Position numbers and translations under genes: made by a program. A stretch of 64,000 nt of DNA from contig CAVRVD010000023.1 of assembly GCA_963724535.1 (NCBI GenBank), positions 71,599-135,598 on the forward strand. Direction: 5' to 3'. This DNA is from JADJPO01 sp963724535 (lineage in GTDB: Bacteria > Actinomycetota > Actinomycetes > Actinomycetales > Kineosporiaceae). The notes below the pieces were generated by a model that had not been told where the DNA came from, did no database searches, and saw nothing but the letters and a program-made list of their open reading frames with translations. Of the stretch, positions 24,492 through 33,248 are shown one piece after another (within the stretch, counting starts at the first letter, position 1; the number at the start of each line of letters is the position of its first letter).

Positions 24492-25172
24492 CTAGGCCTC
24501 GAACTTGTAGCCGAGCCCCCGCACCGTAATCAGGTACCGCGGGTTGCCGGGATCGGGTTCGACCTTGCCGCGCAGCCGTTTCACATGGACGTCGAGGGTC
24601 TTGGTGTCGCCGACGTAGTCCGCGCCCCACACCCGGTCGATCAGCTGTGTGCGGGTGAGCACCCGACCGGCGTTGCGCAGGAGGATCTCGAGCAGCTCGA
24701 ACTCCTTGAGCGGCAGCGAGACCTGGTCGCCCTGCACGGTGACGACATGCCGCTCGACGTCCATCCGCACCGGTCCGGCCTCGATGGTCGTGTGCGCCAT
24801 CGGCTCCGGCTCCGACCCGCGGCGCAGGACCGCGCGGATCCGGGCCACGAGCTCGCGTGAGGAGTAGGGCTTTGTGACATAGTCGTCGGCGCCGAGCTCG
24901 AGACCGACCACCTTGTCGATCTCGCTGTCCTTGGCGGTCAGCATGATCACGGGGACGTTGCTGCGGCTGCGCAGCTGGCGGCACACCTCGGTACCGGGCA
25001 GGCCGGGCAGCATCAGGTCCAGCAGCACCAGGTCGGCTCCACCGCGGTCGAACTCCTCCAGTGCAGACGGCCCGTCACCGGCCACCGCGACGTCGTAGCC
25101 CTCCTTGCGCAGCAGGAACGACAGGGGGTCACTGAACGACTCCTCGTCCTCCACCACAAGGATCCGGATCAC
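24492..25172 (-). CDS. regX3: Phosphate-responsive response regulator RegX3
   Basis: 226 aa, OmpR/PhoB type. The receiver domain has acidic pocket E8-D9, phospho-acceptor D52 in LLDLMLPG, and the conserved Lys in DDYVTKPY. The winged-helix domain ends LITVRGLGYKFEA. In actinobacteria this protein (called PhoP in streptomycetes) turns on phosphate-scavenging genes under phosphate limitation. Its GTG overlaps the senX3 stop by 4 bp, so it is the second gene of the senX3-regX3 operon. Confidence 0.94.
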   Translation of the reverse strand: MIRILVVEDEESFSDPLSFLLRKEGYDVAVAGDGPSALEEFDRGGADLVLLDLMLPGLPGTEVCRQLRSRSNVPVIMLTAKDSEIDKVVGLELGADDYVTKPYSSRELVARIRAVLRRGSEPEPMAHTTIEAGPVRMDVERHVVTVQGDQVSLPLKEFELLEILLRNAGRVLTRTQLIDRVWGADYVGDTKTLDVHVKRLRGKVEPDPGNPRYLITVRGLGYKFEA

Positions 25173-26431
25173 CGGGCAGCTCCTCTCGGCTTGACGATGC
25201 TGGGCGCCACTTTGGTCGGGGCATCGGACCCAGGGGCGTCCACCCCCTTCGACGGGCCGGCGGTCCTGGTGGCCGCGACCTGCACCCCCGAGGTTGGAGC
25301 AGTCACGGACTGGGCGCCGTCCGGCAACCGGAGGGTGAAGGTTGAGCCGACCCCCGGTTCGCTCCAGAGTGTCACCTCACCGCCGTGGTTGGCTGCCACA
25401 TGCTTGACGATGCTCAGCCCGAGGCCGGTTCCCCCGGTGGCCCGCGAACGCGCCGTGTCGACGCGGTAGAACCGCTCGAAGATGCGTTCCTGCTCGGCGC
25501 GCGGGATGCCGATCCCCTGGTCCTTCACGGCGATCTCGACCAGCCCGTCCGAGCGACGAACACCGATTCCCACCCTGCGCCCCTCGGCCGAGTAGACCAC
25601 GGCGTTGTCCACCAGGTTGCGCACCGCGGTGACCAGCAGCTCCCGGTCACCGAAGACGACGGCGCCCGAATCGCCGCCCACCGAGATCGTCACCTGGCGG
25701 CTGTCGGCCTGCAGGCGCGCCCTGTCCACGGCGTCGTTGATGACGCCGTCCACACCGACCGGCTCTGGCGAATGCAGCGCGTCGGCGACCTGGAGCCGGG
25801 ACAGGTCGATGATCTCCTGGACCAGCGTGGCGAGGCGCCGGGCCTCGCGCTCCATCCGCTGGGCGAAGCGATGGACGGCGGGCGGGTCGTCGGCCGCGCC
25901 GTCGACGGCCTCGGCGAGCAGCTGGAGCGAGCCGATCGGGGTCTTCAGCTCGTGGCTGACGTTCGCCACGAAGTCCCGGCGGATCTCCTCCACACGACGC
26001 GCCTCGGTGCGGTCGTCGACCAGCACCAGGATGTGTTCTGAATCGAGGGGAGCTAGCCGCGCGTTCACCACGAGCCGGGCCCGTCCCAGCGGGCCACGGG
26101 CCAGCTCCAGCTCACGTTCGCAGACCAGTCCCGACCGGCGGGACTCAGCGGCCAGCTCACGCAGCTCGGTGTGCACCAGCTCGTGCCCCCTGACCAGACC
26201 GAAGGCGTAGGCAGCCGGGGACGCCTTGACCACACCCCCGGCGGCATCCAGCACCACGGCCGCCGAGCGCAACACGGCCAGCACCTCGGCCAACCCCTCG
26301 GGCAGCATGGGCTCGGGCGGCTCGGCCAGGCGACGCCGCTCCCGCTCGCTGAGCTGGTAGCCGACCATGCCGGCGACGCCCGTCAGGAGGCCGACCAGCC
26401 CGGCCAGGGCCACCGCCAGCGACGTGCTCAC
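25169..26431 (-). CDS. senX3: Sensor histidine kinase SenX3
   Basis: 420 aa from GTG 26431. One N-terminal membrane segment (about residues 5-25), a PAS-like domain, a dimerisation domain with the phospho-acceptor H160 in NVSHELKTP, and a catalytic domain with NLVDNAVVYS, DQGIGIP and GTGLGLSIVKH. A long Ala/Thr/Pro tail follows. Upstream in-frame codons lack protein character. It faces phoU across a shared promoter region. It partners RegX3 and is usually held inactive by PhoU and the Pst system when phosphate is plentiful. Confidence 0.93.
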   Translation of the reverse strand: MSTSLAVALAGLVGLLTGVAGMVGYQLSERERRRLAEPPEPMLPEGLAEVLAVLRSAAVVLDAAGGVVKASPAAYAFGLVRGHELVHTELRELAAESRRSGLVCERELELARGPLGRARLVVNARLAPLDSEHILVLVDDRTEARRVEEIRRDFVANVSHELKTPIGSLQLLAEAVDGAADDPPAVHRFAQRMEREARRLATLVQEIIDLSRLQVADALHSPEPVGVDGVINDAVDRARLQADSRQVTISVGGDSGAVVFGDRELLVTAVRNLVDNAVVYSAEGRRVGIGVRRSDGLVEIAVKDQGIGIPRAEQERIFERFYRVDTARSRATGGTGLGLSIVKHVAANHGGEVTLWSEPGVGSTFTLRLPDGAQSVTAPTSGVQVAATRTAGPSKGVDAPGSDAPTKVAPSIVKPRGAAR

Positions 26432-26481
26432 AGGTGCCAGGGTAGGTCTCCTGGGCCGATGCTCCAGCCCTGGCGGCCAAC

Positions 26482-26514
26482 GTTCACCTGGCACAGGGAG
26501 ATCGTTCACGCCGG
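26482..26514 (+). promoter_or_regulatory. PHO-box-like direct repeats between senX3 and phoU
   Basis: GTTCACCTGGC at 26482 and GTTCACGCCGG at 26504 lie exactly 22 bp apart, two 11-bp units, with a degenerate unit between. This matches the 11-bp direct-repeat operator of PhoP/RegX3 in actinobacteria. It lies about 51 bp upstream of the senX3 start and 118 bp upstream of phoU, consistent with autoregulation. Confidence 0.6.
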
Positions 26515-26631
26515 GCTGGCACCCTACCTGGGACAGCGACCTGCGTGGGGTCAGGTGTACCAACAGGTCTACTCTCGCTACACGGTTACTGTGGGTCTAC
26601 TGCTGAGAGCCCACGAACGGAGCGGCGGTCG

Positions 26632-27285
26632 ATGCGCGAGCACTTCCATGACGAGCTTCAGAGTCTGTCCGACCTGCTCGTCGAGATGTCCCGGCTTGTG
26701 GGTTCGGCGATCGCCCGGGCCACGACGGCGATGCTGGACAGCGATCTCTCCTTGGCCGAGTCGGTGATCTCGGCCGACGAGCAGGTGGACGCGCTGCAGG
26801 CGGAGTTCGAGGAGCGCTCGCTGAGCCTGCTGGCCCTGCAGCAGCCGGTGGCCACCGACCTGCGAACGATCGTGACCGGGCTGCGGATGAGCGCCGACCT
26901 GGAGCGGATGGGCGACCTGGCCCGGCACATCGCCAAGCTCGCCAGGATGCGCCATCCTCGCTCGGCCGTTCCGAGCGAGGCGCGCGGCATCGTGATGCAG
27001 ATGGGTCAGGTGGCCGAGCAGATCGTGGCCAAGACCGGCACCGTCATCGCCCTGCGTGACCTGCAGGCCGCCGCCGAGCTCGAGGGCGACGACGACGCCA
27101 TGGACGAGCTGCATCGCCAGCTGTTCACGCTGCTGCTCGACGAGGACTGGCCGCACGGCATCGAGGCGGCGATCGACGTGACCCTGTGCGGGCGCTTCTA
27201 CGAGCGGTTCGCCGACCACGCCGTGTCGGTCGCGCGCCGAGTGGTGTACCTGGTGACCGGCGAGCGGGTCAGCCAGCCGGGTTGA
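26632..27285 (+). CDS. phoU: Phosphate signalling protein PhoU
   Basis: 217 aa of two similar three-helix bundles. Each bundle has the acidic/metal pattern (EQVDALQAEFEER and DDDAMDELHRQ), and DLERMGDLARHIAKLA and FYERFADHAVSVARR are typical. PhoU links the Pst transporter to the sensor kinase and damps the phosphate-starvation response. I chose the ATG at 26632, where the family N-terminus (MREHFHDEL) begins. It is divergent from senX3, as in streptomycetes. Confidence 0.94.
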   Translation: MREHFHDELQSLSDLLVEMSRLVGSAIARATTAMLDSDLSLAESVISADEQVDALQAEFEERSLSLLALQQPVATDLRTIVTGLRMSADLERMGDLARHIAKLARMRHPRSAVPSEARGIVMQMGQVAEQIVAKTGTVIALRDLQAAAELEGDDDAMDELHRQLFTLLLDEDWPHGIEAAIDVTLCGRFYERFADHAVSVARRVVYLVTGERVSQPG

Positions 27286-27304
27286 CGCCCCTGGGGCCGA
27301 GGGA

Positions 27305-28048
27305 TCAGCGGCCCTGGTTGGCGACCGCCGCGGCAGCCACCGCGGCCGCTTCCGGGTCCAGGTAACGGCCACCCCTGGTCACCGGCGACAGATCCTCGTC
27401 GAGCTCGTAGACCAGCGGGATACCGGTCGGGATGTTCAGCCCCACGATGTCGGTCTCGCTGATCTGGTCTAGGTGCATGACCAGGGCCCGCAACGAGTTG
27501 CCGTGTGCGGCGAGCATGACCACGTTGCCCGCCTTCAGGTCCGGCACCACGTCGGACTCCCAGTACGGCAGCATCCGGGCCACGACGTCCTTGAGGCACT
27601 CGGTGGCCGGCAGGTCCGCGCCGAGGTCAGCGTAGCGGGTGTCGCCGTCCTGGCCGAACTCCGAACCCACCTCGATCGGCGGCGGTGGAGTGTCGTAGGA
27701 GCGGCGCCAGATCATGAACTGCTCCTCGCCGTAGGTCTGCAGGGTCTGCTTCTTGTCCTTGCCCTGCAGCGCCCCGTAGTGCCGCTCGTTGAGCCGCCAG
27801 TCCCGCTTGACCGGGATCCAGTGCCGGTCGGCGGCGTCCAGGGCCAGGTTCGCGGTGGTGATCGCCCGACGCAGCAACGAGGTGTGCACGATGTCCGGTA
27901 GCAGCCCCTCCTCCGCCAGCATCCGTCCGCCGGCCTCGGCCTCCGCCACGCCCTTCTCGGAGAGCGGGACGTCGACCCAACCGGTGAACAGGTTCTTGGC
28001 GTTCCAGTCGCTCTGACCGTGTCGCAGCAGCACAAGGGTGTAGGTCAT
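27305..28048 (-). CDS. gpmA: 2,3-bisphosphoglycerate-dependent phosphoglycerate mutase
   Basis: 247 aa. RHG with catalytic H10, the full substrate motif GQSDWNAKNLFTGW, ERHYGALQGKDKKQ and the second histidine in AAHGNSLRAL. It interconverts 3- and 2-phosphoglycerate in glycolysis. The ATG at 28048 starts the family N-terminus MTYTLVLLRHG. It is 10 bp after the YbjN gene, third in mshA-ybjN-gpm, the same order as around Rv0486-Rv0489 of M. tuberculosis. Confidence 0.95.
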   Translation of the reverse strand: MTYTLVLLRHGQSDWNAKNLFTGWVDVPLSEKGVAEAEAGGRMLAEEGLLPDIVHTSLLRRAITTANLALDAADRHWIPVKRDWRLNERHYGALQGKDKKQTLQTYGEEQFMIWRRSYDTPPPPIEVGSEFGQDGDTRYADLGADLPATECLKDVVARMLPYWESDVVPDLKAGNVVMLAAHGNSLRALVMHLDQISETDIVGLNIPTGIPLVYELDEDLSPVTRGGRYLDPEAAAVAAAAVANQGR

Positions 28049-28058
28049 ACCGGAAAGG

Positions 28059-28580
28059 CTAGTCCTCGAGGAGGTGCTTGAAGGCGTCCAGGTTGTGGGT
28101 CGGCTCACCCCGTGCCACCCGCCACTGCCACTCCTTCTTCATCGAGGACAGGAAGCCCAGCACCAGCAGGTCGTTGAACGAGGAGTCCGCGGTGGCCAGG
28201 ACAGCACCGAGCAGGCCGTCGATGCTCTCCTGCGTGACCGCCGCCAACGGCAGCCGGCCGACCAAATAGACGTCGCCGAGGGAGTCCAGCGCGAAGGCGA
28301 TCCCCGGCAGCCGGGCGTTGCGGGCCAGCAACCAGCGATAGAACGCCTCGTGGTTCTCGTCGGGTCGGCGGACCACGAAGGCCGACACCGACAGGCTGCG
28401 GTCCCCGACCACCAGGGAGGCTGTGGTGCGCAGCTTGGCCTCGCCCGGCAGCTGGACGACGTGCTCTCCTGCGCGCGTGCCGAGCTCGTACTCCAGGCCG
28501 GCCTCGGTCAGCCAGGCGGCGAGCAGCGACTCGACGCGGGCCCGGTCGGCGCGCATCGACCCCCCGAGCGCACCGGTCAT
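28059..28580 (-). CDS. YbjN-domain protein next to mshA
   Basis: 173 aa, one YbjN/type III secretion chaperone-like domain, with NHEAFYRWLLARNARLPG and SFNDLLVLGFLSSMKKEW near the end. No enzyme motifs are visible. Its ATG overlaps the mshA stop by 4 bp (ATGA), so it is translationally coupled. The gene keeps this position in many actinobacteria (Rv0487 in M. tuberculosis). Function is unknown; a chaperone-like or adaptor role is a guess. Confidence 0.85.
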   Translation of the reverse strand: MTGALGGSMRADRARVESLLAAWLTEAGLEYELGTRAGEHVVQLPGEAKLRTTASLVVGDRSLSVSAFVVRRPDENHEAFYRWLLARNARLPGIAFALDSLGDVYLVGRLPLAAVTQESIDGLLGAVLATADSSFNDLLVLGFLSSMKKEWQWRVARGEPTHNLDAFKHLLED

Positions 28581-29962
28581 GACGGGACCGCCAGTGCGGT
28601 CAGGTCGACCACGTCGTCCGGATCGCCGGCGGTGGCCGGACGGGGTACGAACCGGCCGGGCAGCGGCTCCACCGCCATGCCCACCGCGCCCCCGACGTCG
28701 CGCCGGTGGTCGGCGACGGCGCGAACGTAGACCTCCTGGAGCGCCTCGACGGTGGCCCCCCAGCTGAACCGACCCGCCTGCTCGACCGCGGCCCGACCCA
28801 TCCGGTCCCGAGCCCGGCGGTCGTCCAGCATCCGACGCAGGGACGCCGCCCAGGTGTGTGCGTCGTGGCCATCCACCAGCACGCCGGAGATGCCGTCCGC
28901 CACCGCCGTCGGCAGCCCGCCGACCCGGGCGGCCAGCACCGGGGTGCCGCAGGCCTGCGCCTCCACCGCGACCAGCCCGAACGACTCGCTGTACGAGGGC
29001 ACCGCGACCAGGTCTGCTGCCCGATACCACTGCGCCAGCCGGGCCCGGGCGACCGGCGGGTGGAACTGCACCACGTCGTCCAGGCCGAGGGAGCCGACCA
29101 GCTGCTGGAGCTGTTCCGGGCGCTCCAGGCCGGTGCCGCTCGGACCGCCCAGAACCGCGACCTGCAGGCGCCGGCAGCGCTGCGGGTCTGCGGCCAGCAG
29201 CTCGGCGACCGCGCGAACCAGGACGTCCGGCGCCTTGAGCGGCTGGATCCGGCCGACGAACAGCACCAGGTCGACCTCGGGGTCCAGGCCGAGCGCGCGG
29301 CGGGCGGCACGCCGGCCCTCGGGGCCACCGGGACGGAAGATGTCCAGGTCGACCCCGGGAGGCACGACAGCGACCCGGTCCGGTTCGGCCCCGTACAGGT
29401 CGATCAGCTCGCTCGCCTCCTGGTCGGTGTTGGCGACCAGCCGGTCCGCGGCGGCCACCACCTGTTCCTCGCCGATCGTCCGGACCGCCGGCTCGGGGGT
29501 GTCGCCCTCGGCCAGCAGGGCGTTCTTGACCTTGGCCATCGTGTGCATGGTGTGCACCAGCGGGGTCTGCCACCGGTCGGCGGCCAACCAGCCGACCTGA
29601 CCGGACAGCCAGTAGTGGGAGTGGATCAGGTCGTACCAGCCGGGCTCCTGACGAGCTTCGACCCGCATCACACCGGCGGCGAAGGCGCACAGCTGACCGG
29701 GCAGGTCGTTCTTGGACAGACCCTCGAAGGGTCCGGCGACGAGGGTGCGGACCAGGACCCCGGGGGCCAGCTCGGCCAGTGGCGGATCGTCACTGCTGGT
29801 GGCCCGGGTGAAGATGTCGACCTCGGTGCCGCGTTCGGCGAGCCGCCTGGCGGTCTCGACGACGTAGACGTTCAGACCGCCGGCGTCGCCGGTGCCTGGC
29901 TGCTCCAGGGGCGAGGTGTGCACCGACAGCATCGCCACCCGACGTGGGCGTTCAGCGGTCAT
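28577..29962 (-). CDS. mshA: D-inositol-3-phosphate glycosyltransferase
   Basis: 461 aa, GT4 family. It transfers N-acetylglucosamine to inositol phosphate, the first step of mycothiol synthesis. It shows VAMLSVHTSPLEQPG, GGLNVYVVETARRLA, the UDP-sugar motif ESFGLVAVEAQACGTPV, and LIHSHYWLSGQVG. The ATG at 29962 has GAGGGA upstream. It heads the mshA-ybjN-gpm operon. Its presence supports an actinobacterial origin. Confidence 0.95.
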   Translation of the reverse strand: MTAERPRRVAMLSVHTSPLEQPGTGDAGGLNVYVVETARRLAERGTEVDIFTRATSSDDPPLAELAPGVLVRTLVAGPFEGLSKNDLPGQLCAFAAGVMRVEARQEPGWYDLIHSHYWLSGQVGWLAADRWQTPLVHTMHTMAKVKNALLAEGDTPEPAVRTIGEEQVVAAADRLVANTDQEASELIDLYGAEPDRVAVVPPGVDLDIFRPGGPEGRRAARRALGLDPEVDLVLFVGRIQPLKAPDVLVRAVAELLAADPQRCRRLQVAVLGGPSGTGLERPEQLQQLVGSLGLDDVVQFHPPVARARLAQWYRAADLVAVPSYSESFGLVAVEAQACGTPVLAARVGGLPTAVADGISGVLVDGHDAHTWAASLRRMLDDRRARDRMGRAAVEQAGRFSWGATVEALQEVYVRAVADHRRDVGGAVGMAVEPLPGRFVPRPATAGDPDDVVDLTALAVPS

Positions 29963-30287
29963 CGCGGCTTCCCTCTCGTCGCCGTCCGGCGTCCTACGAC
30001 GGCGGCAGGGACCCACCACCACCATCCTCAACGCCGACCTACGGCGCTGGTCTTCCCGGCGCCGTCAATCGGCCCGACGCTAACCGAGGTCGGTGGGATC
30101 GTCCTGTCGAGCCGGACCGGACGGGTCGGCAGGCAGGGCCAGGACCCGCCGGACCGGTCGCCGCCCCGACGAACAGCACGTCGACCGTGAACCGGCCTAC
30201 CAGCTCGGGACGGTTGCCCGGGTGGATCCAGACGTCCTTGTTCGGGGTGTTCAACCCAGGACCACCCCAGCTGGCGGCTCGGTGAGA
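29963..30287. other. Gap upstream of mshA with a coding-like remnant
   Basis: 325 bp. The mshA promoter should lie in its left part. On the minus strand 30080-30254 shows coding-like codon use but needs a frameshift to stay open; it is described separately. No terminator after the DUF6270 gene is clear. Confidence 0.5.
30080..30254 (-). pseudogene. Possible frameshifted small coding remnant
   Basis: From a TTG at 30254 the frame reads NTPNKDVWIHPGNRPELVGR and then about 16 more residues with almost all third positions G or C, as in real genes here. After about codon 37 the quality drops. A +1 frame continues well (VLALPADPSGPARQDDPTDL) to a TAG at 30080-30082. This could be a decayed small gene or a chance effect. 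No ribosome site is visible, and I do not recognise the protein. Confidence 0.3.
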
Positions 30288-31127
30288 TCAGCGTGGCCTG
30301 GGCAGCCGTCGCACCCGACGCAACACGTCCCGAGGAGCGTCCGGCAGCCTCAGGCTGATCCCGCGCCCAGGCCGAACCGGCGGCTCGACCGCGTCGAGGA
30401 AGCCCAACAGCCAGCGGTAGTAGTCATCGACGTAGTGGTAGCTGGTCACCCCCCACCGGTGGTCCGGGTCGGCCAGGCACACCTCCTCGGGCGGCCTGGC
30501 CCGCAGCATCCGGTCACCGAAGCCCCTCACGAGTGCAGCGACCAGCGGTTGCTGGCCGGCCTGCAGGTCACGGGCCCATCCGGCCTGTGGCTCGGGCATC
30601 TCGGTGCCGTCGCCGACGCGCGTCGTGTAGGGCGCCTCGTTGAGCACGAACGCCGTGCGGGGCAGCCGGCGCACCAGGACCCGGGACAGGCGCCGAGCCG
30701 CCTCGGTGAACAGCTCGGCCCGCCGCGGGCTGGTCATCGAGACGAGCTCGTCGGCCGCAGCCAGCAGGTGTTGGGCGTCCGGCAGCTGGCGGAAGTAGTC
30801 CGAGCTGGTCAGCCAGGTCTGCCCGAACCGCGCGATCGGCAACCGTTCGTCGGTCAGGTCCAGGACCACGATGTCCGGTTCGGCCGCCACCAGGGCGTCG
30901 ACGATCGTCTTGGCGGCGTCCTCGATGATCATGCGTTGTGGGAAGCCGCTGAGGCCATCGATGTCCACCGACATCGGCGGCGAGGCCTGGCTCACCCACG
31001 AGCTGCGCGCGCCGTAGTACACCAACGGCAGCTCGTCCTCGACCCACTGCTGCAGGTCGGGGAGCGCGAAGGCGTCCCGGGTGACGCAGCTCCCCCAGAT
31101 CGCGACCTTACGAGCCATCGACGGCAA
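30288..31127 (-). CDS. DUF6270-like protein
   Basis: 279 aa. The N-terminus KVAIWGSCVTRDAF is characteristic of what I know as DUF6270, found near cell-surface polysaccharide genes in several bacteria; GSCVTRD resembles the GDS-like loop of SGNH hydrolases, with a late Asp/His (HYVDDYYRW). No signal or membrane segment. The start may be ATG 31127 or the ATG 9 bp later. The substrate is unknown. It faces the DUF1538 operon across a 178-bp shared promoter region. Confidence 0.7.
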   Translation of the reverse strand: MPSMARKVAIWGSCVTRDAFALPDLQQWVEDELPLVYYGARSSWVSQASPPMSVDIDGLSGFPQRMIIEDAAKTIVDALVAAEPDIVVLDLTDERLPIARFGQTWLTSSDYFRQLPDAQHLLAAADELVSMTSPRRAELFTEAARRLSRVLVRRLPRTAFVLNEAPYTTRVGDGTEMPEPQAGWARDLQAGQQPLVAALVRGFGDRMLRARPPEEVCLADPDHRWGVTSYHYVDDYYRWLLGFLDAVEPPVRPGRGISLRLPDAPRDVLRRVRRLPRPR

Positions 31128-31305
31128 TCCCTCCCCCTGGAAGGCCCCATTGTGGCGGTCAGCCCGGGCGGCAACCAGCAGTTACCCAACGAAGGGGCCA
31201 AAGACCTGGCGGAGGACACCCCCGAAACGTCAGGGTGAAGCCGGGCGCCCGCGACCTCGGCGCCGTTCGAGGGGGTTGCGTCGTTCCGTCGGTCGTGAGG
31301 TGCGA

Positions 31306-32100
31306 ATGGCCAGGAGCCAGCGGGGCGCCGACGCCGCCCTCGTCGGTCGCCAAGCGGCGAGCGGCGCGCTGACCCTGCTCCGCCAGATCGCTCGGGACGT
31401 GCGGGGCAGCTTGCGGGACGTCACCCCGATCATCATCGTGGTGGCCTTCTTCCAGCTCATGGTGCTGCGCCAACCCATGCCGAACCTGGCCGGGATCGCC
31501 TCGGGAGCGGTACTCGTGGTGCTCGGGTTGGCCCTGTTCGTCCGGGGTCTGGAACTGGGTCTGTTCCCGATCGGCGAGGCGATGGCCGCCGGGTTCGCCC
31601 GTAAGGGCAGCATCGGCTGGCTCGTGGCGTTCGCCTTCGCGCTGGGCTTCAGCACCACGGTGGCCGAACCGGCTCTGATCGCGATCGCCAGCGAGGCCGC
31701 CGACGTGGCGGCCGAGGGCCAGCTGGTGGCGAACACCGAGGACGCCAAGGCGGCGTACGCCTTCGGGCTGCGGCTCACCGTGGCGCTGTCGGTCGGCGCG
31801 GCGGTGGCGATCGGCGTCATCCGGATCGTCAAGGGTTGGCCGGTGCAGCGACTGATCATCGGCGGCTACCTCTGCGTGGTCGCGCTCACCTCGGTGGCAC
31901 CCCGCGAGATCATCGGGATCGCCTACGACTCCGGCGGCGTCACGACGTCGACCGTCACCGTGCCGCTGATCACCGCCCTGGGCGTCGGCCTGGCGACCTC
32001 GATCCGGGGTCGGAACCCGATGGTCGACGGCTTCGGGCTGATCGCCTTCGCCTCGCTCACGCCCATGATCTTCGTGATGATCTACGGGATGCTGATATGA
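31306..32100 (+). CDS. DUF1538 membrane protein A
   Basis: 264 aa with about seven hydrophobic segments. Two family signatures are clear: GFSTTVAEPALIAIA in the first half and YDSGGVTTSTVTVPL near the end, followed by DGFGLIAFASLTP. These short Gly/Thr/Pro-broken stretches look like transporter hairpins. The first 35 residues are basic and cytoplasmic-like. ATG 31306 has GTGAGGTG upstream. Its TGA overlaps the next ATG by 4 bp. The transported substrate is unknown. Confidence 0.82.
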   Translation: MARSQRGADAALVGRQAASGALTLLRQIARDVRGSLRDVTPIIIVVAFFQLMVLRQPMPNLAGIASGAVLVVLGLALFVRGLELGLFPIGEAMAAGFARKGSIGWLVAFAFALGFSTTVAEPALIAIASEAADVAAEGQLVANTEDAKAAYAFGLRLTVALSVGAAVAIGVIRIVKGWPVQRLIIGGYLCVVALTSVAPREIIGIAYDSGGVTTSTVTVPLITALGVGLATSIRGRNPMVDGFGLIAFASLTPMIFVMIYGMLI

Positions 32101-32894
32101 GCGGGGTGCTGCAGGACCTGGTCAGCGAGAGCCTGGCGACCATGCGCGACGTGTTGCCGATCGTCGTGGTGCTGTTCGGGTTCCAGGTCGTGGTGCTGCG
32201 CCGCCCGATCCCGCACCTTCGCCAGGTGGTCGTCGGCTTCATCCTGGTCCTGCTCGGGATGACCCTGTTCCTGTCCGGTCTCGACGAAGCGCTCTTCCCA
32301 CTCGGCGAGCTGATGGCCACCCAGCTCACGGACCCGACCTTCATCGCTGGGGACACGGGGGTGGACGCCGCCCAGCTCACCTGGTCGGACTACGGCTGGG
32401 TCTACCTGTTCGGGGCGATGATCGGCTTCGCCACCACGGTGGCCGAACCGGCACTGATCGCGGTGTCGGCCAAGGCCGGCCAGGTGTCCGGCGGCACAGT
32501 GCACGCCTGGGGGTTGCGGGTCGCGGTCGCCGTGGGTGTCGCCATCGGGATCGGCCTGGGCACGTTCCGGATCGTCACCGGGACCCCGCTGTACTACTAC
32601 ATCATCACCGGCTACGTCCTCGTGTCCCTGCAGACCCTCAAGGCCCCGCGCAGCATCATCGCGCTGGCCTACGACACAGGCGGGGTGACCACCTCGACGG
32701 TGACGGTTCCGCTGGTGGCGGCGCTCGGCCTCGGCCTGGCCAGCACGATCCCGGGCCGCAGTGCGGTCCTGGACGGATTCGGCCTGATCGCCTTCGCCAG
32801 CCTGTTCCCCATAATGACCGTGATGGCCTATGCCCAGATCGGGCACTGGTGGGCGACGCGCCACAGCAAGAACACGTCGCAGAGGAAGGCCTGA
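32097..32894 (+). CDS. DUF1538 membrane protein B
   Basis: 265 aa, a paralogue of the preceding gene, with the same signatures: GFATTVAEPALIAVS, YDTGGVTTSTVTVPL and DGFGLIAFASL. The loop after the second hydrophobic part is longer (about residues 75-95). The two proteins are similar in length and order of segments, so a heterodimer is likely; in some bacteria the family occurs as a double-length protein. It starts inside the stop of gene A (ATGA) and ends 3 bp before the PII-like gene. Confidence 0.82.
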   Translation: MSGVLQDLVSESLATMRDVLPIVVVLFGFQVVVLRRPIPHLRQVVVGFILVLLGMTLFLSGLDEALFPLGELMATQLTDPTFIAGDTGVDAAQLTWSDYGWVYLFGAMIGFATTVAEPALIAVSAKAGQVSGGTVHAWGLRVAVAVGVAIGIGLGTFRIVTGTPLYYYIITGYVLVSLQTLKAPRSIIALAYDTGGVTTSTVTVPLVAALGLGLASTIPGRSAVLDGFGLIAFASLFPIMTVMAYAQIGHWWATRHSKNTSQRKA

Positions 32895-32897
32895 ACC

Positions 32898-33248
32898 GTG
32901 CACTTCAAGATGATCATCGCGATCGTGGACGAGTCACTGAGCGAGAGGATCCTGGACGCCGCGCGCCGGGCCGGGGCTACGGGCGCCACGGTGCTCAACC
33001 AGGCTCGCGGAGAGGGGCTTCGACCGGCGACCACGTTCTTCGGACTGTCCCTGGAAAGCCAGCGGGACGTCATCCTGTTCCTGGTGGAGGAACACAGGAG
33101 CCGCCGGATCCTGGACCGGATCGCCGAGGTCGGCCGCTTCGAGGACAAGCCGGGGTTCGGCATCGCCGTCCAGCTCGACGTCGAGGATGCCGTGGGCGTC
33201 AACTCCCAGGCACGATTGTTGCGTACCACTGTTGAGGAGGAGATATGA
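32898..33248 (+). CDS. PII-like signalling protein
   Basis: 116 aa, the size and fold pattern of PII/GlnB: HFKMIIAIVDESLSERIL as the first strand-helix, GATGATVLNQARGEG before the T-loop, and ILFLVEEHRSRRILDRI as the second unit. The T-loop tyrosine used for uridylylation in GlnB is absent, so control is probably by nucleotide binding alone. By analogy with PII-like partners of transporters (GlnK-AmtB, SbtB-SbtA) it should gate the DUF1538 pair. GTG start, and a 4-bp overlap with the CBS gene. Confidence 0.8.
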   Translation: MHFKMIIAIVDESLSERILDAARRAGATGATVLNQARGEGLRPATTFFGLSLESQRDVILFLVEEHRSRRILDRIAEVGRFEDKPGFGIAVQLDVEDAVGVNSQARLLRTTVEEEI

